DNA of 64,000 nt from Puccinia triticina (GCF_026914185.1 NC_070571.1:4340001-4404000), one strand, 5' to 3'. Shown: positions 10,237 to 20,548, numbered from the stretch's first letter. Notes: a model not told the origin generated them from the sequence alone. Numbers and translations: made by a program.

Positions 10237-11658
10237 TTTTGGTCAGAAGTGCCTCCTTGGGAATAAAAGTGTTTGACCTGATCTGCAGCAAACCGGCGCT
10301 TCAATTCAGTGCCATTGAGCTCTGCCAGCACGCAAGAACCTCCCTCGACCTGCTTCATGATGCGGTAGGGGCCGTTCCACCGGTGAGCAAACAACTTCCC
10401 CCACTGCGTCTCAAGAGACCAATTAAAGGCAAGCACTTGATTGCCAGTCTTGAGGGGATTGCGAATTCTTGACAAGTCTTTCTCTTCCCAATAACGCAAG
10501 GAATCACCCCGCGCATCCATCAGCTTCTTGTAAGCAACGCCGCGTGTCTCTTTGCTGCGTTCCAACTGGCGAGAGCGCGCGACAAGAAGATCTGAGGTGT
10601 CCTTGACTGCGTCCCAGTGAACGCCCAGGTAGGATTTGATCTTGAGATCCAGCGGTAACACCGCGCGCTGGCCAAAGATTAGCTCGTAAGGGGAATAGCC
10701 AGTTGTCCTTTTAGTGGAAATTTGGTCGGAAAAAAGAACCAAAGGCAAATATTTGAGGCAGTTCTTACCGCTTTTGCCTGCCAGCTTCACCAGCGCAGCC
10801 TTGAGAGGTCCATGCCCGCGCTCAACCATGCCCTGCCCCTCTGGGTAGTAGGGAGTTGAAACCCTATTCTGGCCTGGTAGAGCGCGCAACATCTCCGCCA
10901 AAGCACCTCCGAATTCTGAGCCACCGTCCATTGAATAAGAATGCGCTAGCCCATAACGCATGGTCCCATGCTCTTAAAGAAAGGAAGCTACCGCCTCCGA
11001 CGTGAGGTTGTTGAGAATCTTGGCTTTGACCCAAACTGGAAAGTCGTCCCTCGCAACAATCAAATACTTTGCCCCACAGGCCTTGAGATGAACCACATCC
11101 ATTGAGACACAGCCAAACAAGGTAGACTTGCCAGTTGGGTAGCGCAACTCCTGAGGTCTCCTGAGATCCTTCTTTTGACAAGCTTCACAACTGCAACACC
11201 AGCGCATCGCGCTTTGCTTGAGGGAAAGCCACCAGAACCTCTCAGACACTCGGCGGTAGGTTTTTGCTGTACCCCAATGTCCTAAACCCTCATGAAGATC
11301 CCAAAGAATTGAGTCTTGTTTTGACGGAAGAGTCACCACAATCCGCCGCAAGGGGCTACCCTGCTTCATAAGGCGCCCCGCTTGCAAAAAGAAGTCCGGC
11401 AATCTGCGCTTTAAGGCCCGAAACTCCTGTGGATCCAAACCCTCAGGCCGAGTCAGAGTGGCTAGAAAAATCTCCATACACCGCCAGAACCCTTCTTGAT
11501 AACCCAAATATCCGGATTCAGAGGTCACTGAGAAGGAATGAAGGGGTCGTATCAAGGGCGCTTCCTCATTGAAATTAGAGAGCAAGGAATCTGAGTTGTC
11601 GTTGCCCTGAGGGAGTCGAGAGAGTCCGTCTAGAAGGGTGAAAGACTTTCCAGGCCGA
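10233..11658 (-). pseudogene. Gypsy-1 pol, RNase H end and integrase
   Basis: The minus frame begins inside the RNase H C-terminal signature (HRPGK split by Gypsy-2; S-F-T-L-L-D-G-L-S-R follows). It then has the integrase zinc domain (H-x3-H, C-x2-C as CEAC) and the catalytic core with MDVVH, MDGG and VERGH supplying the D, D and E of the DDE triad. The C-terminus matches the Gypsy-2 integrase closely (AADQV...SDQK). An in-frame TAA replaces the CAA present in Gypsy-2 near 10976, between the first and second catalytic Asp. The enzyme would insert element cDNA into chromosomes; this copy is dead. Confidence 0.85.
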
Positions 11659-11782
11659 TGTGGTGGCCCCTCTCGTGGCCAGCTATTCAGGAGCATCACC
11701 GCTGCCAGCAGGATCATCAAGACTCAAGTTTATTTTCACTTCCCAAGACTCAATTTCCACGCTGGGGTGGACAGAAATCCGT

Positions 11783-11897
11783 CATTGGGTCCCGCGACTC
11801 AATGAAAGTTGATTAGGTAATCCGACATTGGGTCCCGCGACTCAATGAAAGTTGATTAGGTAATCCGACATTGGGTCTTGCGACTCAATGAAAGTTA
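11783..11897 (+). repeat. Three tandem 43-bp repeats in the Gypsy-2 LTR
   Basis: CATTGGGTCCCGCGACTCAA recurs at 11783, 11826 and 11869; the same array is in the 3' LTR. Position near the LTR start suggests enhancer-type repeats (inference). Confidence 0.7.
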
Positions 11898-12316
11898 TGG
11901 TGCAGTCCCAACTCCCCAGGCCTCAAGATCTCTTCTCATCACATTTCCACCTTCAACTGGCTCCCCTATCTCTCCTTTTCCTTCTGTCCATTTTCCCATC
12001 TCCCTTCCTTCTCAGTTCCCCATGCCTCTTCAGCTTTCTTGGTCCTAACACAGCGCCTGATGGGGTTTATTTCCTTGTTTGTTTCTGATTTCTTTCTCTT
12101 CTGTTTGTTCTGCCTGTCTTGAGTGTTTTCTGTTTTCTCTTTCCTCTTTTTATTTTCCTCCCTCTGGTTCTTTTCTTCCTGACTCATCACGCTGTGTTTT
12201 CCTTAATTTTCCCTTGTGTTGTTTCCTTTCTTCTTTTTTATCTTGTTTGTTGTGAGTGTGTGCACGTGTAGCGCGCGGAGGATGTGATGAAATGTATGTG
12301 ACATGTCGCCCGGAGT

Positions 12317-12337
12317 CCAAGTTCAGCTCGAACTTGG
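12317..12337 (+). promoter_or_regulatory. LTR stem-loop (Gypsy-2 version)
   Basis: CCAAGTTC-AGCTC-GAACTTGG, eight perfect pairs. Repeated in the 3' LTR at 20178-20198, and in altered but still paired form in Gypsy-1 and Gypsy-3. Confidence 0.65.
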
Positions 12338-12699
12338 ATGATGGGTGGCCATGGCATTCTGATCCCCGGAATACGGACCATCACTGAGCTTATAGATCCT
12401 ATCTTCAGAGTTTCAACTTACGGGCTCCGCCCGCCGATCATCCTTCATCAGAGTTTTCCGGATCTTTTTCCTTCCTCTTCCTTAAGATCACATCTCCCTT
12501 CCCCTCAAACAAAACAACCGCCGCCGAGGATCCAAACCCCCGGCGAACTTCTCAAAACCACCCAAAACCCAATAGCTATCCCTGATCCCCCCCATTTTCA
12601 GCGCTCATCACCACGGACCACCCAGCCACGAGGGCAGCCTAAACAGCACCCATCCCCTCACACGACTGCCTCCGCTTGTACGGACAGGAGTCTCTCATT

Positions 12700-12750
12700 T
12701 GGTCCCCCGAGCCGGGATCGAACCAGCGACCTCAAGATTTACAGTCTCGC
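12700..12750 (+). promoter_or_regulatory. Gypsy-2 primer-binding site, extended tRNA-Tyr complement
   Basis: Two bases after the LTR the sequence starts TGGTCCCCCGAGCC and is the reverse complement of a tRNA 3' half: CCA end, acceptor strand, T-arm (GCTGG-TTCGATC-CCGGC), variable loop, anticodon stem and a loop CTGTAAA with anticodon GTA (Tyr). A usual gypsy site is only 8-18 nt. Beyond about 12750 the sequence no longer folds as a D-arm. Confidence 0.75.
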
Positions 12751-13020
12751 TACTGTGGTTTTGAGGCCGTTTGGCGGTTATATCTTCTTTGTTTTTTCTT
12801 CTTGACACTATCATCCATCAAAATTCCTGAGAATCTTGGCTGAACCTCATCCGCTCTTCTCCCTCCGCCACTCTCAAGTACCGACCGCATCCGTCGCTTG
12901 CCACTCTTCTAGAGGACTAGCCCTCGTTTCATTGGATCAAGTAGTTTCAGGATCCGGCTTCTTTCTTTTTCTTGTTTTTTTTTTTTAGGTGTTCAGCAGC
13001 GGGGCATTAGGGGTATAAAA
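12751..13020 (+). other. Gypsy-2 leader
   Basis: Non-coding 5' leader between the primer-binding site and the first intron-like module; pyrimidine-rich, ending in a TATAAAA-GTAAGT junction. Confidence 0.5.
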
Positions 13021-13126
13021 GTAAGTCCCCTCCACTTAGTAGCACCGCCGAAGCTTCTACATTGTCAAAGCATCATTGCCACTTCGTGAGCCGCCCCCCC
13101 GTTCGCCTGGCTGTTTCCAATTTCAG
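13021..13126 (+). other. Intron-like module 1 (Gypsy-2 leader, just before gag)
   Basis: 106 nt, GTAAGTCCCCTCC...CACTTCGTGAGCCGC...TTTCCAATTTCAG. The gag ATG follows 10 nt after its end, so it looks like a 5'-leader intron. Confidence 0.65.
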
Positions 13127-13136
13127 ATCGCTTGCA

Positions 13137-15305
13137 ATGGCAGACGCGGTGGGAGATCCTCGACCCGTCAAAATGAAGAAAATAAAACCGCAAGACGGTC
13201 TGAAGTTTGACGGCTCAAACGTTGAGCGGTTTCTAGACGACTACGAGCTAGCGGCCTAGCTAGACGAAGCCTCAGATTACGACAAGGCCCGTCAAGTCGT
13301 GCGTTTCGTCGAGAATGGCGAGACGAGAGCTGTTCTCAAGACTTTGGAGGGGCATAAGCCGCCCGACTGGTCCAAACTGAAGGCAGCCATGCTCGCCTAT
13401 TGGGCGGACGTGGACACGGCAGTTTTCACAGAGCGCGACGTTGCAAATCTAGTTGATAAATGGACAAAGAAGGGCGGTGTCTCCTCTGTAGCGGATTATC
13501 ATGACTTCCGCAAATCGTGGGACCCTATCCAGGCCTATTTAGTCTTGAAAAATCATGTCGAATCCAAGGAAGAGCTGAAAAAGCAGTTCTATCAGGCGTT
13601 CTCAACGGGTTTTCAGGGTCGCATTAGGGATCAACTGATCAAGGATAACATGCTGGTGGTGACGGTCGATAACCGCGCCAGGCTCCCATCCTTCAAAACC
13701 CTCCGCAGCGCTGTAGATACTGTCATGAAGGGACAGATCTCCCTCTCCTTTGAGGATACGCGATCATCAGCTCCTGTAGCGGCTCCCTTTCAGGAGGCAA
13801 ACGAAACTATGAAGAAGATGCTCTCCGATCAGCGGCCCTCGGCCGCTTCTTTTTCCCCCAAACCAGAAACATCAATGGAAGACCTCACTAAAATGTTTAA
13901 AGCATTCGAGCAGTTCATGAAGCAAGGAGGCGCGAAGACGAGCTCATCGACGGAAAGGGGGCCGATGATTTGTTATTACTGCCATCAAGAAAATCACGGA
14001 ACCCTCCGCTGCGCCAAACTACAGAAGGATCAGGAGGCGGGTCTAGTCGAGAAGAAGGGTAATAACTTCTTCCTGCCCAACGGGGCGCTCATTCCTTTCA
14101 ATCGCACTCGCCCAATCCGCCACGTAGTGGCCTCCTTTCCATCCAATCAGGCGTCAAGTTCTCGGGCTCAGTCTCCCGGACCTTGTCTGTCATCTCACTC
14201 GGCCTCCGTGGAGTTTAAGGCCAGCTGTGGGTCTTTGGAGCAATGGTACCCCCCTGCGGTTTCATCTCAATCGTTCTCGGGTGGGTACGACTCGGAAGCG
14301 GCAGGCAGGAAGAGACATGAGGAGTCGAGGCCTTACAAAGCTCCTTTGGCTCCGCCATCCCAGGCTAAACGGCCGCTTCGCAAGCCAGCAGCTGCTCCTA
14401 GCGGTCCCACGGAGCCTGATGTAGTGGACGAGCAGGAACTTTTCGAGCGGATTATGAAAGATCCCAATCCCCAGCCCTCTCCGCCGAAGGACTCTCCAGT
14501 CAGGCCAGTCACACCGCCTAAGGGTGCGGGAGCGCAGCCGAAGGTCCGCTTCGAGCGGGACGTCTCACGGGACCACCCAGACGTGGTGGAGGGTTTCGTC
14601 AAGAAGATCTTTGAGCTTCCAGTCACGACGACAGTAGCGGAAATCTGCTCAGTCTCTCCGGCGGTATCGGATGGCGTTAAAAAATGGGTCTCGCAGCGTC
14701 GCGTGGAGGTAGGCCCAGAAGAGTTGAAGGTGCATTTGGGCACTTTGGCGGAGGGTCGCGAGTTCAGAGAATCCTTGACGGACCCCTGTCTATACTCCTG
14801 TCCATTAGGTTATCTAGCGTGTTTGGTCAGAGCAGGCGAGAATACGGCGTCTCCGTTGATCGACTCAGGCTCGCAGCTCAATATCATCTCAGACAGTCTG
14901 GCAAATTGTTTCAACCTCACACCGCGGGTCAATTTTAGCTCCGCGGTATATGGCATCAACAATCAGGCCTGCGAGTTGATCAGAGTCGCGGAGGACGTTC
15001 CGATCCGGGTAGGAAAGACCATTGTGGGCAACTGCCACTTCTGGATTACCCGCCAGGAGAGTCCCTTTATCCTAGGTCGGCCTTTCTTAATGGATTTCGA
15101 GGCAACCCTTTTGTTTTCCCCCACCGCGGGGGAGAGGATCATCCTTCCCGATTCCGAGGGCAGGAACATGGAGTTCTCACTCTGCCCGGTCAAGAAGGGT
15201 CGGTGGGAGCGGGAATTTCCGGCGCATGGTCGGAAGGCAGTCTTGACTCACTGTGGGCGCATTCTGGAGTTGCCCGAGGGGGCGGAGGACCCGTCTTTTT
15301 TATGA
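13137..15305 (+). pseudogene. Gypsy-2 gag-protease
   Basis: Starts at ATG 13137. The frame is open to 15305 except for one in-frame TAG at 13257-13259, where related gag has a Lys or Gln-like position. Domains: gag capsid (R-F-V-E-N to about residue 200, with a W-D-P-I-Q motif also found in Gypsy-3), a CCHC knuckle C-x2-C-x4-H-x4-C near 13972, then a proline-rich linker, then the aspartic protease with I-D-S-G-S near 14855 and a C-terminal I-L-G-R-P flap motif. The product forms particles and processes the polyprotein. It ends exactly at a slippery heptamer. With the amber codon it needs suppression or help in trans. Confidence 0.88.
15296..15302 (+). promoter_or_regulatory. Putative programmed -1 ribosomal frameshift site (T TTT TTA)
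   Basis: In the gag-protease frame the heptamer reads T|TTT|TTA and is followed directly by the TGA stop (15303-15305). Slipping by -1 continues as TTT TTT ATG in the pol frame. The ATG at 15302 also overlaps the stop (ATGA), so stop-restart is an alternative. No strong downstream pseudoknot was found by eye. Confidence 0.65.
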
Positions 15306-15640
15306 AGGGGGTTGGTCCACTAGCCGGCAGTTTTAATTTAGGGCCTCGCACTCTGTCAGCGGATTCAACTCAACCCCTAGAGGCCCACAGTGGTAGTTTC
15401 TTTTCAACTTGTTTTCAAACTCTGTCTTCCATTTCGTCCGCTCAAAACATCAAAGCTCAAAAACATCAGCAAAATCAAAACCCATCAAAAAAATTTGTTT
15501 TGTCGGTCTTTCAGTCTCCGTTTCCGTCTCTCTCAAAATCGCCTTCTCTCGACTTTTCAAGAAGGACCCTCCGGCCGCGCGCTGCTAGCGCGGGAGTGGA
15601 TTTGCAGCATGGGCTTTCCGCGGGGGCACAAGGTACAAAA

Positions 15641-15750
15641 GTAAGTCCCCTCCATGGTATGCATCTCCGGGTAGATTCTACCGTCAAATCGAAAACATTA
15701 CCATTGGCCACACTCGTGAGCGACTCGCCGGACCTTTGTTTGTTTCCCAG
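15641..15750 (+). other. Intron-like module 2 (Gypsy-2, pol linker)
   Basis: 110 nt, GTAAGTCCCCTCC...CACTCGTGAGCGAC...TTTGTTTCCCAG, inside the pol frame, which stays open through it. Removing it alone puts a TAA at 15796-15798 in frame. Confidence 0.6.
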
Positions 15751-15775
15751 TCCAGGCAACTCCCTTCCTCTCTTG

Positions 15776-16020
15776 TCTCGTCTCCGCAACGAGACTAAAC
15801 TAGCCCTCGACTCTTGTCTCCGCAATGAGAATAAACTAAATTCATCCCTCGACGGTCTCCGCAAAGAGAATAAACTACTCCCCCTCCGTGAAGAGGCTAA
15901 ACTATTTACGTCTTGTGACGGCCTCCGCAATGAGGGTAAACTTCCAAGCCTCCGCGACAAGGATAAACTAAAGATCCTCTGCAATCAGGTGAAACTAGGT
16001 ACTTACCGGCTGGAATGCAA
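15776..16020 (+). repeat. Degenerate tandem repeats in the pol linker (L-R-N-E-x-K-L)
   Basis: At least six units of about 35-50 bp with the core CTCCGCAATGAG-n-TAAACT. In the pol frame they encode L-R-N-E/K-E-x-K-L. Single units recur in Gypsy-3 near 54786 and 56512, so they are a family trait. Confidence 0.6.
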
Positions 16021-16069
16021 GGGTGGCCTGTCGGAATTTGGTGTTTCGCGGAGGTTGGGAGACGTAGAA

Positions 16070-16178
16070 GTAAGTTCCTCCCATAGTTGCACCTCCGAGG
16101 GTCTCTCTGCACGTCGTAAAAACCCTACTCTAGCCACACTCGTGAGCCGCAAATCTCCTTTCGGTTTTTCGTTCTCAG
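16070..16178 (+). other. Intron-like module 3 (Gypsy-2, before RT)
   Basis: 109 nt, GTAAGTTCCTCCC...CACTCGTGAGCCGC...TTTTTCGTTCTCAG, inside the open pol frame. Confidence 0.6.
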
Positions 16179-19100
16179 AGAAGGCGGCGTTTGAAAATGG
16201 CGCGGAGCATCGGACTTGGCGTTTACTCAAGTATGGCCTCAATCACGGTGCTCAGTCAGCTCTTGTGGATGCGTGGAGGGAAGGCTCCTTTCTTTCCTTC
16301 GCCGCCAAATACAAGCCTGTGGCTCGGAAAGTCAAGCCGGTGAATCAACCCATGCCGCAAAACCTAAATCCTCCGCTTCAGCGCCCTCCTTTGTCTCGCG
16401 ATCCGTACCAGAAACTGCCTTGCTTGTTGGCGGGACCTTTTGTTCCCAAAGGAAGAGTTACGGCGGAGCGGCTCTCTGTCGTCAATTTCGGGCCCGAGGG
16501 TTGGCTGTACCCGGACGAGCTGAACCTCATCAAGAATGTTCTTGCGGAGCGCAATATGGCCATTGCTTTCACTGAAGCGGAGCGAGGGTTGCTGAAGGAG
16601 TCTTACGGGCTCCCGTACATCATTCCGGTCATCAAGCACGAGCCTTGGCAGAAGCGCAAGATCCCCATCCCGGCCGCGAAGCTCGACGAGTATACCAAGC
16701 TGATTCGAGAGCGGGTCAAGACCGGCCTATATGAGCAATTGACATCTTCTTACTCAAGCCCGGTATTCTGTGTCCTCAAGAGCAACGGCAAACTGCGCAT
16801 CGTCCACGATCTTCAACCATTGAACAGGGTTACGGTTAAGGACGCCGGTGTTCCCCCGGCTACCGAAGAGTTTGTAGAGTCTTTTTCTGGTCGAGCATGC
16901 TACGGGCTTGGCGACATCATGGGCGGCTACAACGAGCGCGCGCTGGACCCTATTTCTTGCCCTCTCACAACCTTTGACACCCCTCTTGGCCGATTCCAGC
17001 TCACACGTCTCCCTCAAGGAGCCACCAACTCTGTTGCCGTCTACCAGGCGCAGATGTTGTGGATTTTGCAGGAAGAGATCCCCGATCACGCGGGAATCTT
17101 CATCGACCATGGGGGCATAAAAGGCCCCGCTTCTGACTACCACAACGAGTTGCTCTCTTGGCATCCCGGCATTCGTCGGTTCATTTGGGAATACGCCGAG
17201 ACATTGGAGCAAATTCTGTTCCGAATCAAGGAGTCAGGCTTGACGGTGTCCGCATCAAAACTGGCCGCCTGTGTCCCCACGCTGGAGATAGTTGGACATG
17301 TAGTTTGTAAGGAGGGTCGGAGGATGGCAAAGAGTAAGGTCAATAAGATACTCTCGTGGCCGACTCCGAAAGACGCGACGGAGGTGCGCGGGCTCTTGGG
17401 GGAGGTAGTGTATGTCCGCCTTTTTATCCCGTCCTTATCCCAAATCTGTCTACCGCTTCGACGTCTGACGCGTAAAGACGCGGATTTTGTTTGGACTGCG
17501 GACTGCGAGGAGGCTTTTGAGACCTTGAAGACGATAGTGGGAAAGGATATTGTGTTGGCGAAGATTGACTACGGGCCGGAAGCAGGGCTGATTAAGCTTG
17601 CCGTGGATTCGAGTTCTCATGCTGCGGGAGCCGTGCTCACACAGGCGGATTCGGAGGGCCGAGATCGGCCTGCCCTGTATGAATCTCTTCTATTTTCGGA
17701 CGTGGAGTCTTGCTATTCCCAACCCAAGCTGGAGCTCTGCGGGGTGGCTAGGATACTAAAAAAGCTACAGACGGTCCTGTGGGGTCAGCACTTCGAGCTC
17801 CAGGTCGATGCGCAGTCACTCATTCAAATGATTAACGCGCCGAGTTTGCCGAACGCGCCCATGACCCGTTGGGTCGCCTTCATCCAGCTATTTTCCTTCT
17901 ACATCGTCCATCGGCCCGGCAAGGCGTTCAAATTGCCCGATAGTCTTTCTAGGCGCCCTCAAGGGGACGCTGACTCCGATCCACCTCTTTCTGACTTTGA
18001 CAAAGACACGCCGCACGTTCGACCTCTGCAAGCATACTCAGTCGGCTCCGACCAGTCTTATGACGGGTATCAGGAGGGTTTCTGGCGGAAGCTTGAACAG
18101 TATCTCATGACGTTGGTTCGCCCGCCTGGCTTGAGCGCTAAGGAGTTCCAGGCGCTCAAGCGCAAATCCTCAGGTTTTTTTGTGCAGGCAAAACGGCTCA
18201 TGAAACAATCCAGTCCGCTACCTCAGATTGTTGTTACCTTGTCTAGCAAGCAAGAGGAGATTTTGGAGAAGCTACACAAGGATCTTGGCCACCGTGGCGT
18301 CGCAGAGACCTATTGCCGGATTGCGGATCGATTTTGGTGGCCGGCACTTAAACAGGCAGTCGCGCGTTGGTGTCAAAGCTGCGAAGCCTGTCAGAAGAGA
18401 GACGTACGGCGGCCTCTGGAGCCGCGCTATCCGACTGGAGAAGAAACGGTGTTCGGACGAGTATTGATGGACGCCGTCCACATCAAAGCGGGAGGTGCCA
18501 AGTACTTGATCGTCGCTCGAGACGACTTTTCCGGTTGGGTGGAGGCGAAGTTTCTCAATAATCTCACCTCCGAGGCGGTCGCAACTTTCCTCCAGGAAAA
18601 CTGGACTATGCGCTACGGTTTGGCGCGCTCTTACTCAACGGATGGTGGCTCCAAATTCGGCGGAGCCCTAGCGGATATGCTGCGGTCATTGCCGGGTCAG
18701 CATCGAGTCTCTACGCCCTACTACCCCAAAGGACAGGGTATGGTTGAGCGGGGACACGGCCCTCTGAAAGCGGCGTTAGTCAAGCTGGCGGGCGAGTCGG
18801 GCAAGAACTGCCGGAAGTTCCTGCCTTTGGTCTTTTTTGCCAATCGTATTTCAGCTAAGCGCACGACGGGTTATTCCCCGTATGAGCTTGTCTTCGGGCA
18901 GCGTGCGGCCCTGCCAATTGATTTGGACATTGAATCCTACCTCGGCGTCGACTGGGAAGAAGTCCGCGACACAACGGATCTCTTGGTAGCACGGTCCAAG
19001 CAGCTTGAGGGGAGCAAAGATTCTCGGCGTCTCGCGTACAAGAGGATGATGAATTCGCGTGAAGAGTCCATTCAATACTGGCAAGAGAAGAACTTTGGGA

Positions 19101-19332
19101 AATTTCGGCATCCGCTCCAGTCTGGCGACCTTGTCCTCGCCTACAACCGATCTCTAGAAGTGCAATGGGGGCAGCTTTTTGCCCACATGTGGAACGGCCC
19201 CTACCGAATTGTCAAGCAGGTTCAAGGGGGTTCTTACGTCCTTGCGGAGCTTGATGGGATGGAGCTCAAACGCCGTTTCGCGGCGGATCAGGTCAAGCGG
19301 TACTTTCCGCGTGGGGGCATTACTGACCAAAA

Positions 19333-19449
19333 GTAAGTCCCCCTCCTTAGTATGCACCTCGGGCTCTACTGCCACCTTTGTCGTAAGCTCTACTCCAGCC
19401 ACTGTTGTGAGCCGCCCGCGGGGACCCCTCCTCTTTCTGCTTTCTTTAG
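19333..19449 (+). other. Intron-like module 4 (Gypsy-2, at the pol stop codon)
   Basis: 117 nt, GTAAGTCCCCCTCC...CACTGTTGTGAGCCGC...TGCTTTCTTTAG. The pol stop TAA is formed across its first bases (CAAAAGTAAGT), so splicing would remove the stop. Confidence 0.6.
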
Positions 19450-19485
19450 GTTTTCCCTCTCTCTCTTGGCCGCGAATCCGTTGAA

Positions 19486-19519
19486 GGAGTCTGGGGACAG
19501 ACTCCAAGTGGTGGGTGGA
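19486..19519 (+). promoter_or_regulatory. Pre-PPT hairpin and polypurine-like tract of Gypsy-2
   Basis: GGAGTCTG-GGGA-CAGACTCC (19486-19505) followed by AAGTGGTGGGTGGA, ending at the 3' LTR. The tract position primes plus-strand DNA in LTR elements; the hairpin is shared by Gypsy-1 and Gypsy-3. Confidence 0.65.
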
Positions 19520-20548
19520 TGTGGTGGCCCCTCTCGTGGCCAGCTATTCAGGAGCATCACCGCCGCCAGCAGGATCATCAAGACTCAAGTTTATTTTCAC
19601 TTCCCAAGACTCAATTTCCACGCTGGGGTGGACAGAAATCCGTCATTGGGTCCCGCGACTCAATGAAAGTTGATTAGGTAATCCGACATTGGGTCCCGCG
19701 ACTCAATGAAAGTTGATTAGGTAATCCGACATTGGGTCTTGCGACTCAATGAAAGTTATGGTGCAGTCCCAACTCCCCAGGCCTCAAGATCTCTTCTCAT
19801 CACATTTCCACCTTCAACTGGCTCCCCTATCTCTCCTTTTCCTTCTGTCCATTTTCCCATCTCCCTTCCTTCTCAGTTCCCCATGCCTCTTCAGCTTTCT
19901 TGGTCCTAACACAGCGCCTGATGGGGTTTATTTCCTTGTTTGTTTCTGATTTCTTTCTCTTCTGTTTGTTCTGCCTGTCTTGAGTGTTTTCTGTTTTCTC
20001 TTTCCTCTTTTTATTTTCCTCCCTCTGGTTCTTTTCTTCCTGACTCATCACGCTGTGTTTTCCTTAATTTTCCCTTGTGTTGTTTCCTTTCTTCTTTTTT
20101 ATCTTGTTTGTTGTGAGTGTGTGCACGTGTAGCGCGCGGAGGATGTGATGAAATGTATGTGACATGTCGCCCGGAGTCCAAGTTCAGCTCGAACTTGGAT
20201 GATGGGTGGCCATGGCATTCTGATCCCCGCAATACGGACCATCACTGAGCTTATAGATCCTATCTTCAGATTTTCAACTTACGGGCTCCGCCCGCTGATC
20301 ATCCTTCATCAGAGTTTTCCGGATCTTTTTCCTTCCTCTTCCTTAAGATCACATCTCCCTTCCCCTCAAACAAAACAACCGCCGCCGAGGATCCAAACCC
20401 CCGGCGAACTTCTCAAAACCCAATAGCTATCCCTGATCCCCCCCATTTTCAGCGCTCATCACCACGGACCACCCAGCCACGAGGGCAGCCTAAACAGCAC
20501 CCATCCCCTCACACGACTGCCTCCGCTTGTACGGACAGGAGTCTCTCA
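19520..20548 (+). repeat. 3' LTR of Gypsy-2
   Basis: 1,029 bp; differs from the 5' LTR by about four substitutions and a 10-bp deletion in the CTCAAAACC region near 20415. Followed by the CCGA duplication. Confidence 0.92.

Larger units (their letters stand above)
11659..12697 (+). repeat. 5' LTR of Gypsy-2
   Basis: 1,039 bp, TGTGGTGGCC...GTCTCTCA. It matches 19520-20548 almost base for base. It contains three copies of a 43-bp repeat (11783-11897), a long pyrimidine-rich block and a stem-loop at 12317-12337. Confidence 0.92.
15302..19336 (+). pseudogene. Gypsy-2 pol: reverse transcriptase, RNase H, integrase
   Basis: Long open frame in the -1 register relative to gag-protease. First about 330 residues: linker with repeated L-R-N-E-x-K-L units and two intron-like modules. 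RT follows (from about 16690): S-S-P-V-F-C-V, G-D-I-M-G-G-Y carrying the first catalytic Asp, and F-I-D-H at 17099-17110, where the family has F-I-D-D. RNase H from about 17590 (LAVDSSSHAAGAVL) to HRPGK. Integrase: zinc domain with CEAC (about 18385), core D (MDAVH), D (TDGG), E (VERGH). C-terminus AADQVK...DQK, TAA. The Asp-to-His change should kill polymerase activity, hence the pseudogene call although no stop is present. Confidence 0.9.
9353..20548 (-). mobile_element. Gypsy-1, minus-strand Ty3/gypsy element, left part (interrupted by Gypsy-2)
   Basis: Its own sequence is 9353-11658 plus 20549-21181, split by Gypsy-2, and its 5' part is cut off by CACTA-A. Order on the minus strand: RT C-terminus and RNase H (20549-21181), integrase (10233-11658), intron-like module (10124-10236), hairpin, 3' LTR (9353-10056). 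The RNase H reading I-V-H-R joins P-G-K-S-F exactly when Gypsy-2 is removed. It inserted into the TVP38-like gene. Confidence 0.8.
11659..20548 (+). mobile_element. Gypsy-2, complete Ty3/gypsy LTR retrotransposon inserted in Gypsy-1
   Basis: Structure: 5' LTR, TT spacer, tRNA-Tyr-type primer-binding site, gag-protease, pol in the -1 frame, pre-PPT hairpin, 3' LTR; 8,890 bp. The flanking CCGA (11655-11658 and 20549-20552) is duplicated, and removing the element restores the Gypsy-1 RNase H frame. The LTRs differ by only a few substitutions and one 10-bp deletion, so the insertion is fairly recent. Coding defects: amber codon in gag, His for the second catalytic Asp in RT. Domain order RT-RNase H-integrase assigns it to Ty3/gypsy. 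Confidence 0.92.

Noticed and set aside
12700..12750. Antisense tRNA-Tyr gene (also 27199-27249)
   Set aside because: Only the 3' half including CCA is present, with no D-arm or matching 5' acceptor strand, and the position two bases after an LTR marks it as a primer-binding site.
13013..13020. TATA box (TATAAAAG) before module 1
   Set aside because: It lies at the constant upstream edge of the module family, where other copies read GTACAAAAG or TGTAGAAG; a promoter inside the leader is not needed.
15641..16178. Real in-frame introns in the Gypsy-2 pol gene
   Set aside because: The frame is open through both modules. Removing the first gives a TAA at 15796-15798; removing both restores phase only past that stop. 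They are therefore reported as intron-like, not as introns.
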